Source: Planctomycetota bacterium (GTDB lineage: Bacteria; Planctomycetota; PUPC01; DSUN01). From it: a stretch of DNA of 64,000 nucleotides. Below, in pieces: positions 1-7,673 of the stretch. Location of the stretch: the NCBI GenBank assembly GCA_035384565.1, contig DAOOIT010000004.1, positions 62,001-126,000 on the forward strand, read 5' to 3'. The position numbers were made by a program, and so were the translations under genes. Within the stretch, counting starts at the first letter, position 1, and every line of letters starts with the position of its first letter. The notes beneath the pieces were generated by a model. It was not told the DNA's origin. It made no database searches and was given only the letters and a program-made list of their open reading frames with translations.

Positions 1-65
1 GCCTTCTCTTGGGCGTCCGCGCCCGGCGTCTCCTGCGCCACCTTCCCAGCGTCCTCGTCTGCCAT
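1..65 (-). CDS. Start of an unidentified protein, cut by the window edge
   Basis: Only the first 21 codons are visible (ATG at 65-63). They encode an acidic, Ala/Glu-rich start, MADEDAGKVAQETPGADAQE. A GGAGG ribosome site lies at 82-78, about 12 bases upstream. The gene sits 56 bp downstream of tRNA-Gly on the same strand, so it is probably co-transcribed from the tRNA promoter. Genes such as secE or tuf often follow tRNA genes, but these residues are too few to identify the protein. Confidence 0.55.
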   Translation of the reverse strand, partial: MADEDAGKVAQETPGADAQEK

Positions 66-121
66 GCCAGCCGTTCGCCTCCGTAGGGGGGTCGGTCAGA
101 GTTTCCTCGGGTAAATGAAAA

Positions 122-196
122 TGGAGCGGGCGATGGGACTTGAACCCACGACATCAACGTTGGCAACGTTGCGCTCTACCACTGAGCTACGCCCGC
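122..196 (-). tRNA. tRNA-Gly (anticodon GCC)
   Basis: On the minus strand the sequence folds into a full cloverleaf. The acceptor stem is GCGGGCG/CGCCCGC with discriminator T and an encoded CCA at 124-122. The D arm is GCTC-AGTGGTA-GAGC. The anticodon stem is CAACG/CGTTG around loop TTGCCAA, giving anticodon GCC. The T arm is GTGGG-TTCAAGT-CCCAT. The gene has its own promoter just upstream (239-266). Confidence 0.97.
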
Positions 197-238
197 TCGC
201 TCAGGGGGGCTTGGCGGCCCCCGTCGAATTGTCCTTAC

Positions 239-266
239 ATTGTACTCCCGCCGCCCGCCGAGTCAA
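239..266 (-). promoter_or_regulatory. Sigma-70-type promoter of tRNA-Gly
   Basis: Read on the minus strand: TTGACT (266-261), 16 bp, TACAAT (244-239). Initiation would fall near 232, about 35 bp before the mature tRNA 5' end. The surrounding 61 bp (218-278) recur in decayed form at 3179-3239. The stretch between here and the ComM stop at 441 holds nothing else recognisable. Confidence 0.8.
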
Positions 267-440
267 GTGCAAATGGGCCGCTTCGGGGTGGCTGAGGATT
301 CCCGTCTCGCATCAAACTCCCAGGAACATCACAGAACACCCCTGGGCAGATGCTGTCGAGGGAACTACGCCAAGCCTTCGGAGCGCTAATGTACCGAGCT
401 CCCGTGGCGTGGGTCGCCCCAAGTGCTGCCACTCGAATGC

Positions 441-2114
441 TCAAGCAAGAGGGCTCCCGCAGAGGAATGAGGCGGCTTCCTCCACATGCGTCACCTCGAC
501 AGGGTCTGAGCCGTCCAAGTCAGCAATTGTCCTTGCAACCTTGGCCATGCGGTCGGTCGCTCGAGTCGAGTAGATCCCTTGGCCGACCAACTCCTTGTAC
601 TTCTCCCGCGCTACATCGCAGAACGTGCACCATCTGAGAATCTCGCCGCCCGGAATGGCAGCATTACACGCGATGGGGGTGCCGGCGAAACGTGCCTGCT
701 GTCGGTCGCGCGCCGCCTGGACGCGCTCTCTTAGGACGTGTGAGGCATCACTCCTCGACTCGGAGAACTTCTCGTCCATAGATAGGGGCCTGACCTCAAC
801 GTGTAGGTCGATTCTATCGAGCAAGGGGCCGCTGATACTCTTCCGATAGCTCTTGACCTTAGCAGGCTTGCACTCGCACCGCGAACGGATATTGCACTTG
901 CCGCATCTCGGGCAGGCGGGTCCCTGTTCGGACGAGATTGCCAAGCAGTCCACGCATACGTACTGGCCGTAGAACCCACAGGGGCAAGGGTTCATCGCAG
1001 CGATCAAAGTGAAGCGAGAAGGAAACGTGAAGCTGGCATCTACTCGCGAAACCATCATCGCGCCTGTCTCGATTGGTTGTCGCAGGCTCTCAATCGTGCC
1101 TCGTGAGAACTCAGGCAGTTCATCCAGGAACAGAACCCCGTGATGCGCAAGCGTGATCTCACCCGGCACCGGCACTCCGGAGCCACCCCCAACCAGTGCC
1201 TCCCGCGAGGCCGTGTGATGAATGGCTCTGAAAGGCCGCCTTGCCACGACCATGCCGTCCTCAGCCAGCAGCCCCTTCGCGCTGTACAACCTGGTGAGTT
1301 CGATCTTCTGCTCCGTCGTCAGCGCGGGCAGGATTCCTGGAAGCGCAGCCGCCAGCAGCGACTTGCCTTCACCGGGGGGCCCCACCATGAGGACATTGTG
1401 CCCGCCCGCGGCAGCAATGACCAAAGCCCGCTTTGCCTGCTCTTGCCCCCTGATGTCGGCGAAGTCGGGCGGCTTGGCGATGATGTTCTCAAACACGGGA
1501 GGCACACTCATCGCGTTCGGTAGCTTGCCCCGTCCTCTCATGAACTCCAGAACTTGCCAGAGGTTCTCTGCCACCGCGATGCGGGTGCCATGATGCTCCG
1601 GAAGCCCCCTGACCGCGCAACACTCCTTCTCGTTGCCCTTGGGAACCACGATCGTGCTGCCCGCGGGGGCGCTGATGGCAATCGGCAGCGCACCCGGTAT
1701 GCGGCAGATGTCGCCGTGGAGACTCAGTTCGCCAACGAAGAGATACGACTTCTCCACCTCAGGGGGAAGATCCTGCGCGTACCCGGCCGCCTGCAAGGCG
1801 ATCATGGCAATCGGCAGATCGAGGCTTGTCCCCTGCTTTGGCAGATCAGCAGGGGCCAGATTGATCATGATCCTTCCGACAGGGGGACGCAGTTCATACT
1901 TGGCAAAGGCTCCGGCCAGGCGGCCCTGCACCTCGCGGATCGCCCCTTGCGCCATCCCAGTGATCCGGATATCCCACTCCCCCTGCGCATCGAAACCATC
2001 CTCGCCGAAGTACCGGGCCTGTAGCTCGATCCTTCGGCCTTCCACACCATACAGGATGGCACCGTACAGGTTGTGCTCACGCCGTTCCAGCGTACGAAGG
2101 GGAGGCGGTCGCAT
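441..2114 (-). CDS. comM: YifB/ComM family magnesium-chelatase-like AAA+ ATPase
   Basis: This 557-residue protein has the full ComM layout. An N-terminal ChlI-type domain (about 20-190) contains the INLAPADLPKQG and FVGELSLHG segments. A magnesium-chelatase AAA+ core follows, with Walker A GPPGEGKS (245-252) and Walker B LFLDELPEF (Asp331-Glu332). A Cys-rich insert after MNPCPCGFYGQ carries several CxxC pairs, and a C-terminal chelatase domain closes the protein. In other bacteria ComM is a helicase that drives branch migration during integration of transforming DNA. The ATG has GAGGAG about 6 bases upstream. A promoter at 2180-2208 drives it away from the K+ channel gene. Confidence 0.93.
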   Translation of the reverse strand: MRPPPLRTLERREHNLYGAILYGVEGRRIELQARYFGEDGFDAQGEWDIRITGMAQGAIREVQGRLAGAFAKYELRPPVGRIMINLAPADLPKQGTSLDLPIAMIALQAAGYAQDLPPEVEKSYLFVGELSLHGDICRIPGALPIAISAPAGSTIVVPKGNEKECCAVRGLPEHHGTRIAVAENLWQVLEFMRGRGKLPNAMSVPPVFENIIAKPPDFADIRGQEQAKRALVIAAAGGHNVLMVGPPGEGKSLLAAALPGILPALTTEQKIELTRLYSAKGLLAEDGMVVARRPFRAIHHTASREALVGGGSGVPVPGEITLAHHGVLFLDELPEFSRGTIESLRQPIETGAMMVSRVDASFTFPSRFTLIAAMNPCPCGFYGQYVCVDCLAISSEQGPACPRCGKCNIRSRCECKPAKVKSYRKSISGPLLDRIDLHVEVRPLSMDEKFSESRSDASHVLRERVQAARDRQQARFAGTPIACNAAIPGGEILRWCTFCDVAREKYKELVGQGIYSTRATDRMAKVARTIADLDGSDPVEVTHVEEAASFLCGSPLA

Positions 2115-2179
2115 TCCGTTCTCCTCACTGCTACCCTATTTCACTCTGACAACCTGCCGGGTCGCCAGTGCATGAATGC

Positions 2180-2208
2180 ATTCTAGTTGGAGGGATCACG
2201 ACTGTCAA
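2180..2208 (-). promoter_or_regulatory. Sigma-70-type promoter of comM
   Basis: Minus strand TTGACA (2208-2203), 17 bp, TAGAAT (2185-2180). The predicted start near 2173 leaves a leader of about 60 bases before the comM ATG at 2114. Confidence 0.75.
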
Positions 2209-2284
2209 TCCGCTCTGGCAGAGGCACACCGGCACTTGTCCCCGCGCCCTTAACGACGCGCTGCCCATGGCTGCCCTCGGACAC

Positions 2285-2313
2285 TTGACATTCCCTTGCA
2301 GCCAGGATATCAA
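2285..2313 (+). promoter_or_regulatory. Sigma-70-type promoter of the K+ channel gene
   Basis: TTGACA (2285-2290), 17 bp, TATCAA (2308-2313). Initiation near 2320 gives a 40-base leader to the GTG at 2363. Confidence 0.7.
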
Positions 2314-2362
2314 AGGCAGCTGACCAAGCATCAGCCGGTCCGTCAAGCATGGAGACTCAACC

Positions 2363-3160
2363 GTGAGGAAGAGAACGTGGGAAATCCTAGATGTCGCAAA
2401 GCCGGGCGACAAGGCCAGCCGCGCGTTCGATATCTTTATCCTGTGGCTCATTGCGGCCAACGTGGTGGCGTTAGTGCTGGAAACCGTGCGCCCGATCCAT
2501 GCCGCTGCGCCCCTTCTCTTCGACGGATTCGAGGTCCTCTCGGTCGTGGCGTTCACGATTGAGTACGTGCTGCGCCTCTGGTCGTGCACCGTCTCAGAGC
2601 GGTTTGCGCGCCCGCTTAGGGGCCGGCTGCGCTTCGCGGTCACCCCGATGGCCCTAGTGGATCTCCTCGCGATCCTGCCGTTCTACCTTCCCTTCTTCGG
2701 GGTGGACCTGCGTTTCGTGCGTGCCGTGCGTCTCACGCGTCTCTTCCGCGTGATGAAGGTCGCCCGCTACTCCGAGGCGCTGCGGACGTTCAGCCGCGTG
2801 TTCAGAGCCAAGAAGGAGGAACTGCTCGTCGCCGCCTTCGTGATGGTGCTGTTGCTGCTCTTTGCGTCGTCGCTGATGTACTTCGCTGAGAACGAGGATC
2901 AGCCCGAACGTTTCTCCAGCATCCCCGCGGCCATGTGGTGGGGTGTGGCCACGCTCACGACGGTAGGCTACGGCGACGTATGCCCGGTCACCACAGCGGG
3001 CAAGCTGATCGCCGCAATCGTGTCCGTGGTCGGCATCGCCATGTTCGCCCTGCCCACGGGCATTCTCGGGGCAGGCTTCGTGGAAGAGGTCGCGAGGAAA
3101 CGATGGCCGCGCGTCTGCCCGCACTGCGGGAAGGAGCTGTCGGGGCGCGAGCATGAGTGA
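2363..3160 (+). CDS. Voltage-gated-type six-transmembrane potassium channel
   Basis: The 265-residue membrane protein has S1-S4 followed by a pore. S4 (about 116-130) carries an arginine at every third position (DLRFVRAVRLTRLFRVMK). The pore helix and filter read TTVGYGD (199-205), the K+ signature, followed by S6. The short cytoplasmic tail ends in CPHCGKEL, half of a zinc ribbon, which is unusual for this family. The start is GTG, because the nearby ATG at 2349 meets a stop after four codons. GGAGA lies 7 bases upstream of the GTG. It is divergent from comM. Confidence 0.93.
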   Translation: MRKRTWEILDVAKPGDKASRAFDIFILWLIAANVVALVLETVRPIHAAAPLLFDGFEVLSVVAFTIEYVLRLWSCTVSERFARPLRGRLRFAVTPMALVDLLAILPFYLPFFGVDLRFVRAVRLTRLFRVMKVARYSEALRTFSRVFRAKKEELLVAAFVMVLLLLFASSLMYFAENEDQPERFSSIPAAMWWGVATLTTVGYGDVCPVTTAGKLIAAIVSVVGIAMFALPTGILGAGFVEEVARKRWPRVCPHCGKELSGREHE

Positions 3161-3178
3161 CGGCCAGTGGCGAAGGCG

Positions 3179-3239
3179 CCCCCGTCGAGTTGCCCTTTCC
3201 TTGCAACAACCTTGCCCGCCGAGTCAAGTGCACATGGGC
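3179..3239. repeat. Decayed direct copy of the tRNA-Gly promoter region
   Basis: The 61 bp align without gaps to 218-278 at roughly 79% identity, with CGAGTCAAGTGC and CCCCCGTCGA blocks identical. In minus-strand sense the -35 TTGACT is kept, but the -10 has become TGCAAG. The copy starts 19 bp after the K+ channel stop, so the two copies bracket comM and the channel gene in the same orientation. Confidence 0.7.
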
Positions 3240-3315
3240 GATCGAGGTGCAGGGCGCCGGGTCGCGGCGTCTTCCGCGGCCTGAGACCACGCTTGCGCGC
3301 ACCTCGCAAACGTGA

Positions 3316-3344
3316 TTGACAGCGCGCAGTGTTCGTGGTAGCAT
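3316..3344 (+). promoter_or_regulatory. Sigma-70-type promoter before a possible small secreted protein
   Basis: TTGACA (3316-3321), 17 bp, TAGCAT (3339-3344). Initiation near 3352 would lie 46 bp before the ATG at 3398. Apart from the repeat at 3179-3239, nothing else is visible between the K+ channel stop and this site. Confidence 0.6.
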
Positions 3345-3397
3345 CGGGCGCAATCAATGCGTGATGCCGCGTGGCCCAGGGCCGGCACCGGTGCTGG

Positions 3398-3823
3398 ATG
3401 AAAGGTCTGTGTCTCGCTGGCGCGCTCGTGCTGCTGGCCGCACAACTGGGCTCTGCTACCAAGGACGCCTCGTGCGACCCGCTGTGCTGCCCTCCCGAGG
3501 CTCTGTGGGCCAACCGGGCCGAGGATTGCCATGCTCATGCAGGCTCCGAGCAGCCTGATGCCCGCCTGTCGGTCGAGTGCCCGGGGCAATCCGCGCAGGG
3601 CAAGCCGCTCTGCTGCATTGGATGCGTGGAGCGACCGACCTCGGCGGGGAAGGTGACGCGCCGGAACGCTCCCACCCGGCAAGTCTGCCTCCATCATGGT
3701 GCGGTTCCGCCTGGCGGCGCCTCGGTGCTCTCGGCCCGGGCATCGCACCCGTCCGCCTGGAAGGGGCTCCCACCTGCGCACCCCTCGCTGGGTGCCCTGC
3801 GCACCGTCGTGCTTCTGCTCTGA
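3398..3823 (+). CDS. Possible small Cys-rich secreted protein (doubtful)
   Basis: The ORF has 141 codons. The first 20 residues form a good signal peptide, MKGLCLAGALVLLAAQLGSA. The next 65 residues hold nine or more cysteines in clusters (CDPLCC, CCIGC). The second half is low in recognisable structure and may be read-through of non-coding DNA. No strong ribosome site precedes the ATG, but a good promoter does (3316-3344). No family is recognised. It could be a decayed gene, or the promoter may serve an RNA instead. Confidence 0.4.
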   Translation: MKGLCLAGALVLLAAQLGSATKDASCDPLCCPPEALWANRAEDCHAHAGSEQPDARLSVECPGQSAQGKPLCCIGCVERPTSAGKVTRRNAPTRQVCLHHGAVPPGGASVLSARASHPSAWKGLPPAHPSLGALRTVVLLL

Positions 3824-3939
3824 TTCGCTCTCCTTCACGCGATGATCGGTCCGTGACGCAATGCCGCCGCGCAGGATGTCGTTCCGCGCGCCGGCCGCGT
3901 CACAAACCATGCGGGAGGGACGCGAATGGAGACGATGTG

Positions 3940-4122
3940 ATGCGAGTTCTATTCCAACCCTTCGTCGCCGTGGCGGAATGGGTCGTCGGGCTGCTGGTGC
4001 TTGCCTATGTGGCATGGGGCCTGTACGTTGACCGCGCGCGGGCCCCCGCCAGCGGCCATCCACTGACCCCGCGAGCCAGGGCACCTGAGGCGGCGCGGCA
4101 CTCCAGCGGAATGGAGAGATGA
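3940..4122 (+). CDS. Possible 60-residue single-pass membrane protein
   Basis: The 60-codon ORF opens with one predicted membrane helix, FVAVAEWVVGLLVLAYVAW (about 8-26), followed by a basic Pro/Arg-rich tail. GGAG at 3928-3931 lies 8 bases before the ATG. The stop codon overlaps the edge of a dispersed repeat starting at 4123. No family is recognised. The helix and ribosome site argue for a real gene; the small size and repeat-rich surroundings argue against. Confidence 0.4.
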   Translation: MRVLFQPFVAVAEWVVGLLVLAYVAWGLYVDRARAPASGHPLTPRARAPEAARHSSGMER

Positions 4123-4402
4123 GGCTCATCAGGGTCTGGCGAGCCTGTCGTGGGAGCGGCTGGGAACGCGGGACTGGTGCCGCGGCGCCGGCGATGCCAC
4201 CACGTAACTCCATATGCCACAATGCCTTACGCTCTCCGGCCATCCCGCCCACATACTTGCTCATCGCGCCGGTGAGCAAGTATGGCCGGAACCGCGAGAA
4301 TCGCCCATCCTCGCCCATCTACCCATACTTGCTCACTTCCCCCCTCACAGGGTTGAGCAAGTATGGACAGGCTGCGCCCGCCGGCCGCTCGGCAGAGCCC
4401 TC
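4123..4402 (+). repeat. Dispersed double-hairpin repeat, copy 1
   Basis: This 280-bp unit matches 55362-55642 over its whole length, from GGCTCATCAG to CGCTCGGCA. Near its middle are two hairpins. One is CATACTTGCTCA/TGAGCAAGTATG (4252-4263 and 4273-4284). The other has perfect 13-bp arms, CCATACTTGCTCA/TGAGCAAGTATGG (4323-4335 and 4354-4366), with an 18-base loop. They are joined by a conserved linker containing GAGAATCGCCCAT. A third, inverted version is at 33768-33954. Confidence 0.85.
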
Positions 4403-4529
4403 CCCGGAGCCGCCAGGTCCGCAAGGAGAGGGCGTGCCCCCCCTGCACCGGCCCATCGAGGCAAGATCGCCAGACCCTGAAGGGCCAGATGAGATGACGT
4501 GTGCACGGCGCGACCGCTCTCGGCCGCGC

Positions 4530-4631
4530 TGTGGGCGGGATACCCACATCCCGCGAATCCGTGCAGGTCGCGCGGGGCGGGGACGTCCCGCCCACAACGA
4601 GGCAGCCGCGCGGAGGGGGCGTCCCGCGCAC
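4530..4631. repeat. Palindromic repeat of the GTGGGCGGCGTGTCCCC family
   Basis: TGTGGGCGGGATACCCACA at 4530 is answered by GGGGACGTCCCGCCCACA near 4578-4595 and again by a related GCGTCCCGCGCACA near 4618-4631. The same family occurs inside genes at 22083, 25762, 26053 and about 39827. Nothing else is visible between 4403 and the anti-sigma stop at 4705. Confidence 0.7.
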
Positions 4632-4704
4632 AGGTGTGCGGCACGCGGGGCGTGGTCAGCGGCTTTCGCCGCGTGGGGGACAGGGCGGGTGGGAGTGGCG
4701 GGGC

Positions 4705-5850
4705 CTACGGCCTCGGGGCGGCAGGCTGGACTATGAGGCGCAGGTTGCTGCGTCCCTCGGCCTGCCAGCGGTCAAGCAGTTGCATCCGGCGCTCGAGCTC
4801 GGCGTGCATCGCGCCCGTCTGGCCGAGGGCATCCTGCACGTCGCCGGCATAGCGCACGAGTTGTCCCGGCTCGGCCATGGTGCCGCCGCGCAGGCCGGCG
4901 GCGATGGCCTGCCAGTGCAACTGGAGGTCGGCGTGGCGGGCCATGAGGCCCCGCCGCTCGCTCTCGAGGCTCTGCCGCACGCGCTCGATGGGCACGGGGA
5001 CCGAGAAGCTGCGGCGCGGGTCGGAGCTGAGGGTGAGCACCTGGCCGCGGTCGAGCGGCACGGGGCCCGCGGTGCGGCCGGGCACGACCACGCGCGCGGC
5101 GCCGTCGTGCGCGGCGAGGGTGACCACGCCCTCGAAGGGGGCGGCGCCCGGGGCGGCGCTCTTCGCCGTGGCCTGGGGGGTGACGGCCAGGCTGATGAGG
5201 CCGGGCCCGGCGGCCACGTTGGCCAACGGCGAGGCGACCATGGGCGTGTTCTCGCCGTCGGAGCCTCGGCACGACATCTCGCCCCGCAGGAGCTGAAGCG
5301 CGGTGCCCGTCCGCGGGTCGGTCACCCGCGCCACCGAACCGGGCGCAAGGGCCACGCGGAGGCGGCCGCCGGCCAGGGCCAACGTGGCGGCGCTGTTGGC
5401 GGGCGTGGCCAGCAAGTCGCCCACGGCGAGCGAGGAGTTCGGCCGAAGGGTGCGGGCGTCGGGGCCGAGCACGGCCACGGTGCCGCCCTCGACCCACGCG
5501 GTGCGCGAGCGCTGGATGAAGCCGTAGCCTGCGGCCACGAAGAGCGCGGCGGCCGCGGCCAGGGCCGCGTAGCGGAAGAGCCGGCTCCGCAGGGGTTCAG
5601 GCCCCGTCTCCGCGGCCTCACGCGGCGCGGCGGCTCGCACGCGGCTCATCGCCCGCGCGGTGAAGCTCTCGGCGGCGCGATGGGGCGCGAGGGCCGCCTC
5701 GAGGGCGGCGATGCCTGCCCGGGCCGCCGCGGCCCGCGCGCGACAAGTCGGGCAGGCGGCCGCGTGGGCATTCGCCTCGGCCGTCGCCGCGGCGTCCAGT
5801 TCGCCTGCGGCGAGAAGCTCTGCCAGGTCGTCGAACTGCGTGCAATCCAT
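4705..5850 (-). CDS. Membrane anti-sigma factor with zinc finger and FecR-like domain
   Basis: The 381-residue protein starts with a zinc-finger anti-sigma domain carrying HX3CX2C (His29, Cys33, Cys36). One membrane helix follows (about 91-111, RYAALAAAAALFVAAGYGF), then a periplasmic FecR-like region (about 118-230). The C-terminal part, probably helical, contains QSLESERRGLMARHADLQ. Its ATG lies one base after the stop of the sigma gene, so the pair should be translationally coupled. It presumably holds the sigma factor at the membrane until an envelope signal arrives. The signal is unknown. Confidence 0.85.
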   Translation of the reverse strand: MDCTQFDDLAELLAAGELDAAATAEANAHAAACPTCRARAAAARAGIAALEAALAPHRAAESFTARAMSRVRAAAPREAAETGPEPLRSRLFRYAALAAAAALFVAAGYGFIQRSRTAWVEGGTVAVLGPDARTLRPNSSLAVGDLLATPANSAATLALAGGRLRVALAPGSVARVTDPRTGTALQLLRGEMSCRGSDGENTPMVASPLANVAAGPGLISLAVTPQATAKSAAPGAAPFEGVVTLAAHDGAARVVVPGRTAGPVPLDRGQVLTLSSDPRRSFSVPVPIERVRQSLESERRGLMARHADLQLHWQAIAAGLRGGTMAEPGQLVRYAGDVQDALGQTGAMHAELERRMQLLDRWQAEGRSNLRLIVQPAAPRP

Positions 5851-5851
5851 C

Positions 5852-6448
5852 TCAAGGCTTCCGCGAGGTGTCGGCGAGCCGCTCCAGGCGGTCTCGCAGC
5901 AGCTTATAAGCCCTTGTCAGACGGCTGGTTACGGTGCCGATAGCCAGCCCGAGGCGATCCGCTATCTCCTGACAGCTCAGGCCGTCCATGTGCTTCAGCA
6001 CCAGGGTCACGCGGTAGGCCTCGGGCAAGCGGTCGAGGCTTTCGAGCAACAGGCGGGTGGCCTCCTGGTGCTCAGCCGCGGCGTCGGGCGACGGCGGCGG
6101 CGCACGGTTCAGCACCGCCGAGGCCTCGGGCTCGAGGGCACTGTCGTCGTCCAGCGAGCCGAGGTGGCGCCGCGACCGGTGCCAGTCTACGCACACGTGA
6201 CTTGCGATGCCAAGGAGCCAGGACGAAAAAGCCGCCGGTTCCCGCAGGGTGGCCAGCATGCGAAACGCCCGCAGGAACGTATCTTGAGCCAGGTCATCCA
6301 CTTCCGCGTGAGCCACCCGTGCCGCGATGAAGCTGTTGACCAGATTCTTGTAGCGGTCCACCAGCACGCCGAACCGCTCGGTATCGCCGTCGAGCACCTC
6401 GGCCACAAGTTCGGCGTCGGTCACCCGGCTTGGCTCGCCACGATCCAC
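5852..6448 (-). CDS. ECF RNA polymerase sigma factor
   Basis: The 198-residue protein has sigma region 2 (about 15-90, with VDDLAQDTFLRAFR contacting core polymerase and the -10 element). A linker rich in Pro/Ala leads to region 4 (about 130-185), whose helix-turn-helix reads LSCQEIADRLGLAIGTVTSR. Regions 1 and 3 are absent, as in all ECF factors. The start is GTG at 6448. The ribosome site is weak. It forms an operon with the anti-sigma factor, one base downstream. Confidence 0.92.
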   Translation of the reverse strand: MDRGEPSRVTDAELVAEVLDGDTERFGVLVDRYKNLVNSFIAARVAHAEVDDLAQDTFLRAFRMLATLREPAAFSSWLLGIASHVCVDWHRSRRHLGSLDDDSALEPEASAVLNRAPPPSPDAAAEHQEATRLLLESLDRLPEAYRVTLVLKHMDGLSCQEIADRLGLAIGTVTSRLTRAYKLLRDRLERLADTSRKP

Positions 6449-6531
6449 GGCGTCGTTTACCTAGTCGGTGCAGGGGGGCCGATTGCTGCATGGCCTGCCG
6501 GCCCGGGGCGCCCGGCACGCCGATGCCCTGA

Positions 6532-6560
6532 ATGATACTGTGTGAATCACCCCAATGCAA
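6532..6560 (-). promoter_or_regulatory. Possible promoter of the sigma/anti-sigma operon
   Basis: Minus strand TTGCAT (6560-6555), 17 bp, TATCAT (6537-6532), about 75 bp before the sigma GTG. The -35 is imperfect. ECF operons are often autoregulated, so a different ECF-type promoter may overlap. The 150 bp from here to the creatininase stop at 6716 shows nothing further. Confidence 0.45.
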
Positions 6561-6715
6561 GCCCCTATCCGTGTGTGCGGAATGAGGGCTGCCGCGGCAC
6601 GGGGCCGCCGACACATGGTTCCGAGTGTCAATCACTTGGGGTCAGGCATGCCGCGGGAAGTGCTCGAGCGGAGCCCTTCGACGTTTGGCGAGCCCAATCA
6701 CTTCGGCACGGGCCG

Positions 6716-7444
6716 TCAGATCATCCACCAGTGTCCGGGGGCGATTGCGGGGAGGCCGAAGGCGCGGTGGTCGTCGGCCAGCGAGGCCAGCAGCTCCTGC
6801 GCCTTCTTGCCGATGGCCTCCGCGGCCAGCTCGATGTTCCGCTCGCCGACCTGGGGGGTGGCGTGCTTGCGGGGGTCGAGCCCGCCGATCCCAGAGGGGG
6901 GCTTCATGTCCAGATTCAGCGGGCCGTCGCCCAGCTCCTTCATGTCCACCAGGTGGGGATAGAAGAACATCATGTTGGAGGTCTCCCACTTGGCGGCGTG
7001 GTCGGTGTCGGATTGGGCGCAGCGGCTGAGCGTCATCTCCCACAGGCCGATGCCGGCCACCGTGCCGTCGGCCACGACCGGCTTGAGGGCCTCGTTGATC
7101 ATGTCGATCTGCTCGCGGATGTTGTGGCCGCTGACGCCGATAATGACGCGGAAGCCGGTGCGCTTGAGGCGCTCGAAGAGGTCGGTGAGGACGGGCACGA
7201 GGTGCCGGCGGTCGAAGCCCGCGTGGAAGTAGACGGGGGGATACACCACGCCGCCGAACTTCTCGGCGCACTTGACCAGGATACCGTGGGCCTTCATCGC
7301 GTCGTTGCCCAGGGGCAGGTGGCGTCCGTGCCACTCGATGAGGCCGAAGGGCACGTAGACGACGGGGAACCTCCTCGCGGCCTCCTCGAGCTGGCCGGGG
7401 CGCATGAACTGCATCTGCACGGCGGGCGAGAGCTGGGCATTCAT
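6716..7444 (-). CDS. Creatininase-family amidohydrolase-like protein
   Basis: The 242-residue protein carries family motifs: FGLIEWHGRHLPLGND near the N terminus (metal-binding Glu, His, Asp) and GVSGHNIREQ in place of the usual GHGGN. Family members hydrolyse cyclic or linear amides (creatinine, formamidopyrimidines, mycofactocin peptide). The substrate here is unknown. The ATG at 7444 has AAGGAG 6 bases upstream. The displaced acyl-CoA dehydrogenase stop at 7494 is only 49 bp upstream, so this gene was probably the next gene in the fatty-acid operon before the island at 7.7-9.8 kb separated them. A relative is at 31299. Confidence 0.85.
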   Translation of the reverse strand: MNAQLSPAVQMQFMRPGQLEEAARRFPVVYVPFGLIEWHGRHLPLGNDAMKAHGILVKCAEKFGGVVYPPVYFHAGFDRRHLVPVLTDLFERLKRTGFRVIIGVSGHNIREQIDMINEALKPVVADGTVAGIGLWEMTLSRCAQSDTDHAAKWETSNMMFFYPHLVDMKELGDGPLNLDMKPPSGIGGLDPRKHATPQVGERNIELAAEAIGKKAQELLASLADDHRAFGLPAIAPGHWWMI

Positions 7445-7493
7445 GTCGTCTCCTTCACAACGCGCCTGGGCGCCCACGCCGCCCGCCCGCCGC

Positions 7494-7670
7494 TCACGCC
7501 TGGGCGAGGAGCGTCTGGTAGGCGTCGAGCACGAGGCGGTTGCCGCTGGTGGCTGCGTCGTGGGCGGCACGCACGCGCCGGCCCACGGCCGGGACGAAGA
7601 GGTCGGCCAGCAAGGCCTTGCTTTCGCTCACCTCGCCGAACTGCATCAGGCGGAAGGCACTGTGAACGTC
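7494..7670 (-). pseudogene. Displaced 3' end of an acyl-CoA dehydrogenase gene
   Basis: Read on the minus strand, the fragment encodes about 58 residues including FRLMQFGEVSESKALLADLF and ends LLAQA-stop. It matches the C terminus of the intact gene at 9835-11541 at about 92% DNA identity. The two versions then differ in the last 10 codons (DAYQTLLAQA here, DEYRVLLAAEVH there). There is no start codon. Similarity stops sharply at 7670, four bases before the stop codon of the neighbouring island gene. Confidence 0.85.
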
Positions 7671-7673
7671 TTC

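Noticed and set aside
3224..4318. Minus-strand open frame over the 3.2-4.3 kb region
   Set aside because: It crosses two repeat elements and a plus-strand promoter, and its product is Arg/Pro/Gly-rich without domains.
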